From Bradyrhizobium campsiandrae (GTDB lineage Bacteria > Pseudomonadota > Alphaproteobacteria > Rhizobiales > Xanthobacteraceae), in assembly GCF_014529705.1 (NCBI RefSeq), contig NZ_JAANIH010000036.1, positions 23,687-87,686 on the forward strand: a stretch of 64,000 nt of DNA. Direction: 5' to 3'. The translations under genes were made by a program, and so were the position numbers. The notes beneath the pieces are model-generated. The model was not told the origin of the DNA. It ran no database searches and was given only the letters and a program-made list of their open reading frames with translations. Shown piece after piece: positions 16,337 through 25,058 of this stretch (within the stretch, counting starts at the first letter, position 1; each line of letters begins with the position of its first letter).

Positions 16337-18025
16337 ATGGCCGGGGAAGATCGGCGCCTCGCAGGCGGCGCGACATTCATCGATTTCCAGACCGAACCGT
16401 CCCGCTACAAGCATTGGAAGCTGGCGGTCGATGATGACGTCGCGACGCTGACCATGGACGTCGACGAGAATGGCGGCCTGTTCGAGGGCTATCTGCTCAA
16501 GCTCAATTCCTACGATCTCGGCGTCGACATCGAGCTCGCCGACGCGATCCAGCGGCTGCGCTTCGAGCATCCCGAAGTAAAGGTGGTGGTGATGCGCTCG
16601 GCCAAGAACCGCGTGTTCTGCGCCGGTGCCAACATCCGCATGCTCGCCGGCTCGACCCACGCCCACAAGGTCAATTTCTGCAAGTTCACCAATGAGACCC
16701 GCAACGGCATGGAGGATTCGTCCCAGCATTCCGGCCAGCGCTTCATCACGGTCGTGAACGGGTCCGCCGCCGGCGGCGGCTATGAGCTGGCGCTCGCCAC
16801 CGACCACATCATCCTCGCCGATGACGGCGCGTCCGCTGTCGCGCTGCCGGAAGTGCCGCTGCTCGCGGTACTGCCGGGCACCGGCGGCCTCACCCGCGTC
16901 GTCGACAAGCGCAAGGTGCGCCGCGACCACGCTGACTTTTTCTGCACCATCGAGGAAGGCGTGAAGGGCAAGCGCGCCGTGCAGTGGCGCCTGGTCGACG
17001 AGATCGCGCCGAACTCCAAGCTCGAGGCCAGGATCGCCGAGCGCGCCAGGGAGTTCGCCGGCAAATCGAAGCGCGCCGGCAGCGGCAAGGGTGTCGCACT
17101 GACCCCGCTCAAGCGCGTGATCGACGAAACCAGCCTCCGCTACGGCTTCGTCAGCGTCGACATCGATCGCGCCGCCCGCATCGCCACGATCTCGATCAAG
17201 GCGCCGGAGACCGCGCCGCCTGCCGACATCGACGGCATGATGGCGCAGGGCGCGTCGTTCTGGCCGCTGCAAGTGGCGCGCGAGCTCGACGATGCCATCC
17301 TGCATTTGCGCATCAACGAGCTCGAAATCGCGATGCTCGTGTTCAAGAGCCATGGCGAGCGCGCTCATGTGCTTGCATCCGACGCCTTCCTCGAAGCCAA
17401 CAAGTCGCATTGGCTGGTCAACGAGATCAGGCATTATTGGAAGCGCGTCTTGAAGCGCATCGACGTCACCTCGCGCACGCTAGTGACGCTGGTCGAGCCC
17501 GGCTCCTGCTTTGCCGGCACGCTGGCCGAGCTCGTCTTCGCCGCCGACCGCTCCTACATGCTGATCGGGACGCGCCAGGGCGATAATCGCCCGCCGCCGT
17601 CGATCGAACTCTCCGCGATGAATTTCGGCCCCTATCCGATGAGCCATGGTCTGACGCGGCTGGAGTCGCGCTTCCAGGCCGATCCTGCCGATGTCGAGCG
17701 CGCAGAAGCAACGCTCGGCACTGCGCTCGATGCCGAGCAGGCGGAAGAACTCGGCCTCGTCACCTTCGCCCTCGACGACATCGACTGGGACGATGAGGTT
17801 CGCGTGTTTCTCGAGGAGCGCGCCAGCTTCTCGCCCGACAGTCTCACTGGCATGGAAGCGAGCCTGCGCTTCGTCGGTCCCGAGACGATGGAATCAAAGA
17901 TCTTCGCGCGCCTGACCGCCTGGCAGAACTGGATCTTCCAGCGCCCGAACGCGGTCGGCGAGGAAGGCGCGTTGCGCCGCTACGGCAGCGGCCAGAAGCC
18001 GAAATTCGATATGACCCGAGTTTAG
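16337..18025 (+). CDS. boxC: benzoyl-CoA-dihydrodiol lyase
   Basis: Opens the ring of 2,3-epoxy/dihydrodiol benzoyl-CoA hydrolytically, giving 3,4-dehydroadipyl-CoA semialdehyde and formate. 562 residues, as expected for BoxC, with an N-terminal crotonase-type domain (AKNRVFCAGANIRML, NGSAAGGGYELALATDH) followed by a second, diverged crotonase-like half. ATG 16337 is chosen because it follows AAGGG; the in-frame GTG at 16295 lies inside the palindromic operator and is unlikely. boxB follows after 12 bp. Confidence 0.93.
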   Translation: MAGEDRRLAGGATFIDFQTEPSRYKHWKLAVDDDVATLTMDVDENGGLFEGYLLKLNSYDLGVDIELADAIQRLRFEHPEVKVVVMRSAKNRVFCAGANIRMLAGSTHAHKVNFCKFTNETRNGMEDSSQHSGQRFITVVNGSAAGGGYELALATDHIILADDGASAVALPEVPLLAVLPGTGGLTRVVDKRKVRRDHADFFCTIEEGVKGKRAVQWRLVDEIAPNSKLEARIAERAREFAGKSKRAGSGKGVALTPLKRVIDETSLRYGFVSVDIDRAARIATISIKAPETAPPADIDGMMAQGASFWPLQVARELDDAILHLRINELEIAMLVFKSHGERAHVLASDAFLEANKSHWLVNEIRHYWKRVLKRIDVTSRTLVTLVEPGSCFAGTLAELVFAADRSYMLIGTRQGDNRPPPSIELSAMNFGPYPMSHGLTRLESRFQADPADVERAEATLGTALDAEQAEELGLVTFALDDIDWDDEVRVFLEERASFSPDSLTGMEASLRFVGPETMESKIFARLTAWQNWIFQRPNAVGEEGALRRYGSGQKPKFDMTRV

Positions 18026-18037
18026 GGAGAAGCGGCC

Positions 18038-19489
18038 ATGAACATGAACATCATGAACGTCGACTACTCGACCAAGATTCCGAACAACGTCAATCTCGCC
18101 GAAGACCGCCAGGTGCTCAAGGCGCTGGAAGGCTGGCATCCCGGCTACATGGACTGGTGGAGCGACATGGGCCCGGAAGGCTTCCAGGAATCGCTGGTGT
18201 ACTTGCGCACCGCCTATTCCGTCGATCCGCGCGGCTGGGCCAAGTTCGACTATGTCCGCATGCCCGAATATCGCTGGGGCATTCTGCTTGCGCCGCAGGA
18301 AGAAAATCGCGCCGTGCCGTTCGGCGAGCACTATGGTGAGCCGGCCTGGCAGGAGGTCCCGGGCGAGCATCGCGCCATGCTGCGCCGCCTGATCGTGATC
18401 CAGGGCGACACCGAGCCTGCATCCGTCGAGCAGCAGCGCCATCTGGGCAAGACCGCGCCCTCGCTCTACGACATGCGCAATTTGTTCCAGGTCAATGTCG
18501 AGGAAGGTCGCCATCTCTGGGCGATGGTCTATCTGCTGCAGAAATATTTCGGCCGCGACGGCCGCGAGGAAGCCGACGATCTGCTCCGCCGCCGCTCCGG
18601 CGATGCGGATGCGCCGCGCATGCTGGGCGCCTTCAACGAGGCGACGCCGGACTGGCTGTCCTTCTTCATGTTCACCTACTTCACCGACCGCGATGGCAAG
18701 ATGCAGCTGCACAGCCTTGCGCAATCCGGCTTCGATCCGCTGTCACGCACCTGCCGCTTCATGCTGACCGAAGAAGCGCACCACATGTTCGTCGGCGAGA
18801 CCGGCATCACCCGCGTCGTGCAGCGCACCTGCGATGCGATGAAGGCGGCGGGCATCACCGATCCGACCGACATCGCGAAAGTGCGCGCGCTCGGCGTCAT
18901 CGATCTGCCGACCATCCAGAAGAAGCTGAACCTGCACTACACGCTGTCGCTCGACCTGTTCGGCTCGGAGGTCTCGACCAACGCGGCCAACGCCTTCAAC
19001 GCCGGCATCAAGGGCCGCTATCACGAGACCCAGATCGAGGACGATCACCAGCTCAAGAATTCGACCTATCCGGTGCTCAAGCTGATCAATGGTGAGATCA
19101 AGCTGGTCGACGAGCCGGCGCTGACCGCGCTCAACATGCGCCTGCGCGACGATTACAGCCAGGATTGCGTCAAGGGCATGCTGCGCTGGAACAAGGTGAT
19201 CTCGAGCGCCGGCTACGATTTCAAGCTGGCCCTGCCCAACGTCGCCTTCCACCGGCACATCGGCGAGTTCAAGGACGTGCATGCGACTCCCGACGGCATT
19301 CTGATCGACGACGCCACCTGGGCAAAGCGCAGGGACGATTGGCTGCCCTCGGCCAGCGACGGCGACTTCATCACCTCCCTGATGCAGCCCGTCACCGAGG
19401 TCGGCCAGTTCGCCTCCTGGATCTCGCCGCCGAAGGTCGGCATCGACAACAAGCCGGGCGATTTCGAATACGTGAAGATCGAGTCGTAA
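18038..19489 (+). CDS. boxB: benzoyl-CoA 2,3-epoxidase, oxygenase component
   Basis: Diiron oxygenase that epoxidises benzoyl-CoA using O2 and electrons from BoxA. 483 residues, standard length. Iron-ligand segments include VEEGRHLWAMVYLL and LTEEAHHMFVGETG (Glu-X2-His type). Start ATG 18038 follows AGGGAGAAG. Second gene of the boxCB unit. The partner reductase boxA is not found in the window. Confidence 0.94.
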   Translation: MNMNIMNVDYSTKIPNNVNLAEDRQVLKALEGWHPGYMDWWSDMGPEGFQESLVYLRTAYSVDPRGWAKFDYVRMPEYRWGILLAPQEENRAVPFGEHYGEPAWQEVPGEHRAMLRRLIVIQGDTEPASVEQQRHLGKTAPSLYDMRNLFQVNVEEGRHLWAMVYLLQKYFGRDGREEADDLLRRRSGDADAPRMLGAFNEATPDWLSFFMFTYFTDRDGKMQLHSLAQSGFDPLSRTCRFMLTEEAHHMFVGETGITRVVQRTCDAMKAAGITDPTDIAKVRALGVIDLPTIQKKLNLHYTLSLDLFGSEVSTNAANAFNAGIKGRYHETQIEDDHQLKNSTYPVLKLINGEIKLVDEPALTALNMRLRDDYSQDCVKGMLRWNKVISSAGYDFKLALPNVAFHRHIGEFKDVHATPDGILIDDATWAKRRDDWLPSASDGDFITSLMQPVTEVGQFASWISPPKVGIDNKPGDFEYVKIES

Positions 19490-19515
19490 GGGCGCGACGC
19501 TGCTCCCACTCCGCT

Positions 19516-19642
19516 GTCGTCCCGGCGAAGGCCGGGACCTATAATCACAGGAAGTAGTTTGGCGAAGATTTGCCGTTCGGTATTTCTACCGATCGCAATC
19601 GATGGATTCCGCGGTATGGGTCCCGGCCTGCGCCGGGACTAC
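19516..19642. repeat. intergenic palindromic element, family B, copy 1
   Basis: Outer arms GTCGTCCCGGCGAAGGCC and GGCCTGCGCCGGGACTAC. The interior contains AGTTTGGCGAAGATT...CGTTCGGTA, shared with the copy at 59344-59468. It lies between the convergent boxB and SDR genes. Confidence 0.85.
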
Positions 19643-19676
19643 ACCGGAGTTTGAGGCGGCTGCGCTACCCCGGCGC

Positions 19677-20477
19677 CTACCCCGCGATCTCCAGCCCGGC
19701 ATTCGCGTACACCACGCCGCCATCGACTGCGATGGTGTTGCCCACTACGTAATCCCCCGCGCGCGATGCGAGATAGATCGCGACGCCCGCCATGTCCTCG
19801 TCGGTGCCGATGCGCCGCGACGGAATCCGTTTCGCCACCTCGTCCGAATGGTCGCGCGCGGCGCGGTTCATGTCGGATTTGAACGCGCCCGGCGCGATCG
19901 CGGTGACGTTGATGTTGTCCTTGATCAGTTTGGTCGCCATGCGCCGCGTCAGATGGATCACCGCGGCCTTGCTCGCGGCATAGGAATAGGTCTCGCTCGG
20001 ATTGACGAAGATGCCGTCGACCGAGGCGATGTTGATGACCTTGGCGGGCCGCTCGTGCGAGGCGGCCGCGCGCAGCGGCTTGGCCAGCGCCTTGGTCAGG
20101 AAGAACAGCGATTTGACGTTGAGGTCCATCACCTTGTCCCAGCCGCTTTCGGGGAATTCGTCGAACTCCGCGCCCCAGGCCGCGCCGGCATTGTTGACGA
20201 GGATGTCGAGCTTGGGCTCCAGCTTGATGATTTCGCCGGCGAGCTTGTTGCAGCCTTCGACCGTCGAGATGTCGATCGGCAGCGCGATGCACTCGCCGTC
20301 ATATTGCGCCGATAGCTCCTTCGCGGTGGCTTCGCAGGGACCGGCCTTGCGCGCGGTGATGTAGACCTTCGCGGCTCCGGCACCGAGGAATCCGGCCGCG
20401 ATCATCTTGCCGATGCCGCGCGAGCCGCCTGTCACGAGAGCGATACGGCCTTTGAGTGAAAACAGATCGTTGGACAT
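19677..20477 (-). CDS. short-chain dehydrogenase/reductase
   Basis: 266-residue NAD(P)-dependent oxidoreductase. Cofactor motif TGGSRGIGK at about residues 17-25, NNAG near 94, catalytic YSYAASK (Tyr-X3-Lys) near 163-169 and the following PGAFKSDM. A GGGAGGCACC ribosome site precedes ATG. Convergent with boxB, so not part of that operon. Sequence alone does not give the substrate. Confidence 0.88.
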   Translation of the reverse strand: MSNDLFSLKGRIALVTGGSRGIGKMIAAGFLGAGAAKVYITARKAGPCEATAKELSAQYDGECIALPIDISTVEGCNKLAGEIIKLEPKLDILVNNAGAAWGAEFDEFPESGWDKVMDLNVKSLFFLTKALAKPLRAAASHERPAKVINIASVDGIFVNPSETYSYAASKAAVIHLTRRMATKLIKDNINVTAIAPGAFKSDMNRAARDHSDEVAKRIPSRRIGTDEDMAGVAIYLASRAGDYVVGNTIAVDGGVVYANAGLEIAG

Positions 20478-20579
20478 GGTGCCTCCCTTGACGCGTCCCC
20501 TGGGTTGGCGACGTTTTGAGCGCCGGGGGGAGGGGAGTCAAGGAATGGTGGGAGGGGGGTCTGACAGCTGTGGGTGAGG

Positions 20580-21638
20580 CTACGCTGCCGCGATCCGGCG
20601 AAAGCCGTTCCACATCGCGGTCGCGGCGCCCGAGGTCAGCACCGGCAGGATGCGCGCATCCTGGTAATTTCCGTTGAGCGAAACGCGCGGCAGCGCGGTC
20701 ATGTGGCCGGCGTTCTCGGCAAACAGCATGCCGGGCCGTGTCGTCACCGCGGTCTTGAAGCCGGCGGATGCGGCCAGCGCGAATTCGCGCGTCCCTGCCG
20801 CTTCGCGGTCACCATAGGGATAAGCGAGATGCAGCACCTCGCGTTCCAGTGCATGCTCGATCCGGAGCCGGCTCGCGGCCATCTCCTGCGCGGCGATCTC
20901 CTCGCTCTGCCTGGCGAGATTGCAATGGCTGATGGTGTGGGCGCCGATCGTAACAAGCGGATCGGCGGCAAGCCGTTTCAGCTCGTCCCAGGACAGGCAG
21001 AGGCTGCGGCACAGCGCTTCCATGTCGACACCATGCGCGGCGCAGAGCGCTTCGATCTCGCGCTTCAAATCGTGTTCGCCCGGTAGTGCGCGCAGCCAGT
21101 CGTGCAGGCGATCGAACGCCGCCTGCTTTGCAACGGGCGTCGTCGCATCGAGCCGCAGCGCGGAATCGCCGATTCTGACCTCGATCCGTTCGGCCTTGGC
21201 GATCACGGCCTCCAGCGCCGTCCACCACAGCCGCCCGGTGCCTTCGGCGAAGTCGCTGGCGACGTAGATGGTCGCGGGCGCGTCGAATTCGCGCAGCACC
21301 GGCAGGGCATGATCCCTGTTGTCGCGATAGCCGTCGTCGAGGGTGAAGGCCGCGAAGCGGCGGCCGAAGCGGCCCTGGACCAGCCGCTCGTGCAGTTCGT
21401 CCATGCTGACGATATCGATCTCCCGCGAGCGCAAATGGCACAGGGCCACGCGCAGGAAGTCCGGGGTGACCTCCAGATGCCGGTTCGGCTGGAACGCGCC
21501 CTCACGGGCCGGCCGGACATGGTGCAGCATGAAGATGGCGCCGACGCCCGACAGCAGCGGACGTAGCAGATGATGCGCCCCGCTGAAGTAAAGTGCACCC
21601 AGCCCGGCGCGAATGACGTTGTTACGGAGTTGTCTCAT
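20580..21638 (-). CDS. polysaccharide deacetylase family protein
   Basis: 352 residues. NodB-homology metal-dependent deacetylase domain: FTLDDGYRDNRDH with the catalytic and metal Asp, TIGAHTISHCNL with the two His ligands, and LAYPYGD. A hydrophobic N-terminal stretch (ALYFSGAHHLLRPLLSG) may anchor it to the membrane. An in-frame ATG eight codons upstream (21662) is an alternative start. Likely substrate: an envelope or surface glycan. Divergent from the OmpA-type gene. Confidence 0.83.
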   Translation of the reverse strand: MRQLRNNVIRAGLGALYFSGAHHLLRPLLSGVGAIFMLHHVRPAREGAFQPNRHLEVTPDFLRVALCHLRSREIDIVSMDELHERLVQGRFGRRFAAFTLDDGYRDNRDHALPVLREFDAPATIYVASDFAEGTGRLWWTALEAVIAKAERIEVRIGDSALRLDATTPVAKQAAFDRLHDWLRALPGEHDLKREIEALCAAHGVDMEALCRSLCLSWDELKRLAADPLVTIGAHTISHCNLARQSEEIAAQEMAASRLRIEHALEREVLHLAYPYGDREAAGTREFALAASAGFKTAVTTRPGMLFAENAGHMTALPRVSLNGNYQDARILPVLTSGAATAMWNGFRRIAAA

Positions 21639-21803
21639 GACCGGCCGGCCGCCCCTGGGCATTCCGCCCCCAACTTAAGGAATGACCCTTGAAGAAAAAG
21701 TTATTCCAATTGTCCACGAGCGGTCCCCGAAAGGGCCCCATTTCCGGTTTGACAGCCTGCCAAGGGTTTGTTTTGTCTCCGGTTCCAGAGTTCGGGTCGT
21801 CGA

Positions 21804-23198
21804 ATGCAGAAGCTTTTCAGGTGGGCCAGCAAATGGTGGCCGGGGCTGATTCCCCTGGCCGTCATGTGGGGATTTGCGGCCTGGAATAACACCTTGCCTG
21901 TCGAGGCCGACCTGTCGGCCCGCTCTTCGGCTGCGCTCAAGGACACCGTGCTGGACAAGACCCGGATTGCGGTCGACGGCCGCGACGTCAGCCTGGCGGC
22001 GGATGCCTTCTCAGAGGAGGGGCGCCGTGACGCCGTGCTGACGGTCGAGATGGTTCCCGGCGTGCGGCTGGTCGATGACCGGACCCGCCTGGTTCCCGAA
22101 GCCAAGCCCTTCGTCTGGAATGCCGAGCGTGACGTGGTGCGGGTGACGCTGTCCGGCTCCGCGCCGCTGCCGTCGATGAAGGCGCGACTGACCGAGGCGG
22201 CACGCAAGGAGGTGGCCGGGAGCGAGGTCGCCGATCAGATGGGCCTGGCGCGCGGCGCGCCCCCGCGGTTCGAGGCTGCGGCGATGCTGCTGCTCGACCA
22301 GATCGGCAAGCTGAAGGACGGCAAGATCACGATCTCGGACACCAAGGTTACCCTGTCAGGCATGGCGCGGGATCTCGGCGGCCGCGAGGCGATTGCGGCG
22401 GCGCTGAAGAACCTGCCCGAGGGTTTTTCGATCGCCGCGAACGAGATCAAGGCGCCGCCCTACATCTTCCAGGCCTACAAGGATCCGGTTGCCGCCACCG
22501 TGACGCTGACCGGCTATGTGCCCGACAACAACGTTCACGCCGCGATCGCGACCAGCGCATCGCGAAAATTCTTTGGCGAGAAGGTGGTCGACAATCTCAA
22601 GGCCAGCATCGGCGCGCCCGGCTCCTTCAACACCGCCGTGGTGGCCGCGCTCGGCGCGCTGTCACGGCTGTCGACCGGGACGCTCGTGGTCTCCGATCGC
22701 GAGGTCAAGCTGTCGGGCGATGCGCTGTACGAGGGCGCGGCCAACGACATCCGCGCCGGCCTCGGCAAGGACTTTCCAAAGACCTGGCAGTACAAGCCCG
22801 AGATCACCGTGAAGCCCGCGGCGGGGCCGGTCGACGGCACCGTCTGCCAGCAATTGTTCTCGGAACTGCTGGCCAAGGGCAAGATCCGCTTCGAGAGCAA
22901 GCGCGCCGACATCGATCCCGACTCGGCCGGCATTCTCGACCATCTGATCGAGACGGCATTGCGTTGCCCGACCACCAATATCGAGGTTGCCGGCCATACC
23001 GATGCCGACGGCGAGGATGCCTTCAACCAGGCGCTGTCTGAAAAGCGCGCCGAGGCCGTGATCGCTTATTTGGTCAAGGCAGGCCTGCCGGCGGACCGTT
23101 TCTCCGCAGTCGGTTACGGCAGCACGCAGCCTGTCGCCGGCAACGACACCGACGACGGCAAGGCGCAAAACCGCCGCATCGAATTTCTGGTGAGGTGA
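21804..23198 (+). CDS. OmpA-family envelope protein with BON-like repeats
   Basis: 464 residues. Residues 10-32 form an N-terminal membrane anchor. The middle has several BON-like repeats (segments such as VTLSGMARDLGGREAIAAAL and VTLTGYVPDNNVHAAI). The C-terminal OmpA domain (about 355-464) carries NIEVAGHTDADG and NRRIEF, the peptidoglycan-binding elements. It probably links the inner membrane to peptidoglycan. An in-frame ATG at 21768 is less likely. A small membrane protein gene follows after 2 bp. Confidence 0.82.
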   Translation: MQKLFRWASKWWPGLIPLAVMWGFAAWNNTLPVEADLSARSSAALKDTVLDKTRIAVDGRDVSLAADAFSEEGRRDAVLTVEMVPGVRLVDDRTRLVPEAKPFVWNAERDVVRVTLSGSAPLPSMKARLTEAARKEVAGSEVADQMGLARGAPPRFEAAAMLLLDQIGKLKDGKITISDTKVTLSGMARDLGGREAIAAALKNLPEGFSIAANEIKAPPYIFQAYKDPVAATVTLTGYVPDNNVHAAIATSASRKFFGEKVVDNLKASIGAPGSFNTAVVAALGALSRLSTGTLVVSDREVKLSGDALYEGAANDIRAGLGKDFPKTWQYKPEITVKPAAGPVDGTVCQQLFSELLAKGKIRFESKRADIDPDSAGILDHLIETALRCPTTNIEVAGHTDADGEDAFNQALSEKRAEAVIAYLVKAGLPADRFSAVGYGSTQPVAGNDTDDGKAQNRRIEFLVR

Positions 23199-23200
23199 CG

Positions 23201-23503
23201 ATGCCCTATCTCGTCTCGTTTCACATGGGTTGGCTGATCGGCTCGGTTCTGCTCGGCTTTTGCATGGGCTGGATCTCGGTGGTCCAGCGCGGCAACGGCA
23301 CCTCGAAGGTCACCGCGCGCTGGCTTGCGGCGCTTGTCGCGGGCCTGGTCGCGGCCTCGCTTGCCCATGTCGTCCCGGGCCGCTTCGGCTACTGGCTCGA
23401 CCTCGGCCTGGTCATGTTGGCCTGTTACCTCGTCGGCTGCACCATCGGGGCGTGGCTGCGCTATTGGGTGGTCTCGCGCAGCCAACCCGCGGCCGTTCTG
23501 TGA
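23201..23503 (+). CDS. small inner-membrane protein
   Basis: 100 residues with three hydrophobic helices (about 8-28, 42-60, 65-88), no known domain. ATG 23201 follows GAGGTG, which overlaps the stop of the OmpA-type gene; GTG 23195 is an alternative. The tight spacing suggests that it works with the OmpA/BON protein, perhaps as a membrane partner. Confidence 0.75.
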   Translation: MPYLVSFHMGWLIGSVLLGFCMGWISVVQRGNGTSKVTARWLAALVAGLVAASLAHVVPGRFGYWLDLGLVMLACYLVGCTIGAWLRYWVVSRSQPAAVL

Positions 23504-23837
23504 TGTTGCCATGCACCCTGACCATCGGCGGCGGGGTGTTCGGCAGATCGGAAGACCGTGAACGACAGCCCCGCTTGCCCCTCTTTCAAGGGGCGGATGC
23601 AGCCCATAGATTGATTTCGACTTAAGGCGTGACGGAACATTGTCCGGTCGAAATCATCAAAACTTCACGGCGGCTGCGCAGGATTGCCGTGGAGATTCGC
23701 GTCGAGCTTGCCGCCGAAAGCGCCAAACAGTGCATCACGAGGCCGCAGACCTGCCTAAAATATTGAAGGCACGTGATTTTGTTCACATTGGCGAATTCCA
23801 CTCCGCCGCAAAACGCGCTAGTGGAGGGACGGGGGGC
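23504..23837. other. intergenic region ahead of the Cys-repeat mini-ORF
   Basis: 334 bases with no convincing gene. A frame from 23640 is open through to 23969, but its first half has poor codon bias and no ribosome site. AT-rich patches at about 23755-23795 could hold a promoter for the following genes. Confidence 0.5.
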
Positions 23838-23969
23838 ATGCGCGATGCCGGGGCCGGCGGCAAGGGTTCGTCGAATGCTTGTTCGTCGACGGCTTGTTCG
23901 TTGAGTGCCTGTGCGTCACCCGCCTGTTCGCCGGCCACCCCGGCCGCTGAAGCGTTGTTCGAGGTCTAG
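23838..23969 (+). CDS. candidate 43-residue Cys-repeat peptide
   Basis: ATG 23838 follows GGAGGGACGGGGGG. The peptide contains four tandem pentapeptides of the form Ala-Cys-X-X-X (ACSST, ACSLS, ACASP, ACSPA) with Cys15, 20, 25 and 30, encoded by a degenerate 15-bp repeat at 23877-23936. Its stop codon abuts the start of the next gene. It may be a real small protein, a leader peptide coupling translation to the flippase-like gene, or chance. No family recognised. Confidence 0.4.
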   Translation: MRDAGAGGKGSSNACSSTACSLSACASPACSPATPAAEALFEV

Positions 23970-25025
23970 ATGCTGGAAGCCATACGCAGGGCGATGACGT
24001 TGCTGCGCCAGAAGCAAATCCTGCATAAGCTTGGAGTTGTGATCAGCGTCGCGGTCATCGGCATCGCTTGCTATGTGCTCTACCACATGCTGCGCGGTAT
24101 CGATCGCAACGAGGTGATCGAGGCGATCAAGAGCACCGAGCTGAGCCAGATTGCGATGGCGGCGCTGTTCGTCAGCGCGGGCTATTTCACCCTGACCTTC
24201 TACGATTGGTTTGCCGTGCGCGCGATCGGCCATGCTCACGTGCCCTATCGCATCAACGCGCTCGCGGCCTTCACCAGCTATTCAATCGGCCACAATGTCG
24301 GCGCCAGCGTCTTCACTGGCGGCGCGGTGCGCTATCGCATCTATTCGGCCTATGGCCTCAACGCGATCGACGTCGCAAAGATCTGCTTTCTCGCCGGCCT
24401 CACCTTCTGGCTCGGCAATGCCGCGGTGCTCGGTCTCGGCATTTCCTATCATCCGGAGGCGGCCGCCGCGATCGACCAGCTGCCGCCCTGGCTGAACCGT
24501 ACGCTGGCGATGATGATCCTCGCCGCGCTGGTCGGCTATGTGGTCTGGGTCTGGACCCAGCCCCGGGTGGTCGGACGGGGCCCCTGGACCGTGGTACTGC
24601 CCGGCGGCCCGCTGACGCTGCTCCAGATCGCGATCGGCATCATCGATCTCGGTTTCTGCGCGCTCGCGATGTATGTGCTGGTTCCCGACGAGCCCAATCT
24701 CGGCTTCGTCGTCGTCGCTGTCATCTTCGTCTCGGCGACGCTGCTCGGCTTCGCCAGCCATTCGCCCGGCGGGCTCGGCGTGTTCGATGCCGCCATGCTG
24801 GTTGGCCTCTGGCAGATGGATCGCGAGGAGCTGCTCGGGGGCATGCTGCTGTTCCGGGTCCTCTATTATCTCTCCCCTTTCGTCATCTCTGTAATCCTGC
24901 TGACGTTTCGCGAGGTTATCATCGGTGCCCGATCCAAGCGCCTGCAGCAGGCGGCGCTCAAGCTCGATCCAGGTCCACCGCCTGAGGCCGCTTATGTGAG
25001 AAAGCGCAGCGACAGCGGTGCCTGA
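23970..25025 (+). CDS. flippase-like / lysylphosphatidylglycerol synthase transmembrane domain protein (YbhN/UPF0104 family)
   Basis: 351-residue integral membrane protein with about eight helices. Family features include the central AAFTSYSIGHNVGASVFTGG segment and the later FASHSPGGLGVFDAAML. The soluble synthetase domain of MprF is absent, so it is the membrane half only; such proteins are thought to move lipids or glycolipids. Starts directly after the stop of the Cys-repeat ORF. phoR follows after 33 bp. Confidence 0.83.
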   Translation: MLEAIRRAMTLLRQKQILHKLGVVISVAVIGIACYVLYHMLRGIDRNEVIEAIKSTELSQIAMAALFVSAGYFTLTFYDWFAVRAIGHAHVPYRINALAAFTSYSIGHNVGASVFTGGAVRYRIYSAYGLNAIDVAKICFLAGLTFWLGNAAVLGLGISYHPEAAAAIDQLPPWLNRTLAMMILAALVGYVVWVWTQPRVVGRGPWTVVLPGGPLTLLQIAIGIIDLGFCALAMYVLVPDEPNLGFVVVAVIFVSATLLGFASHSPGGLGVFDAAMLVGLWQMDREELLGGMLLFRVLYYLSPFVISVILLTFREVIIGARSKRLQQAALKLDPGPPPEAAYVRKRSDSGA

Positions 25026-25058
25026 CCGGCGCCAGCCCTTAAGGAGAAGTCCGCCACG

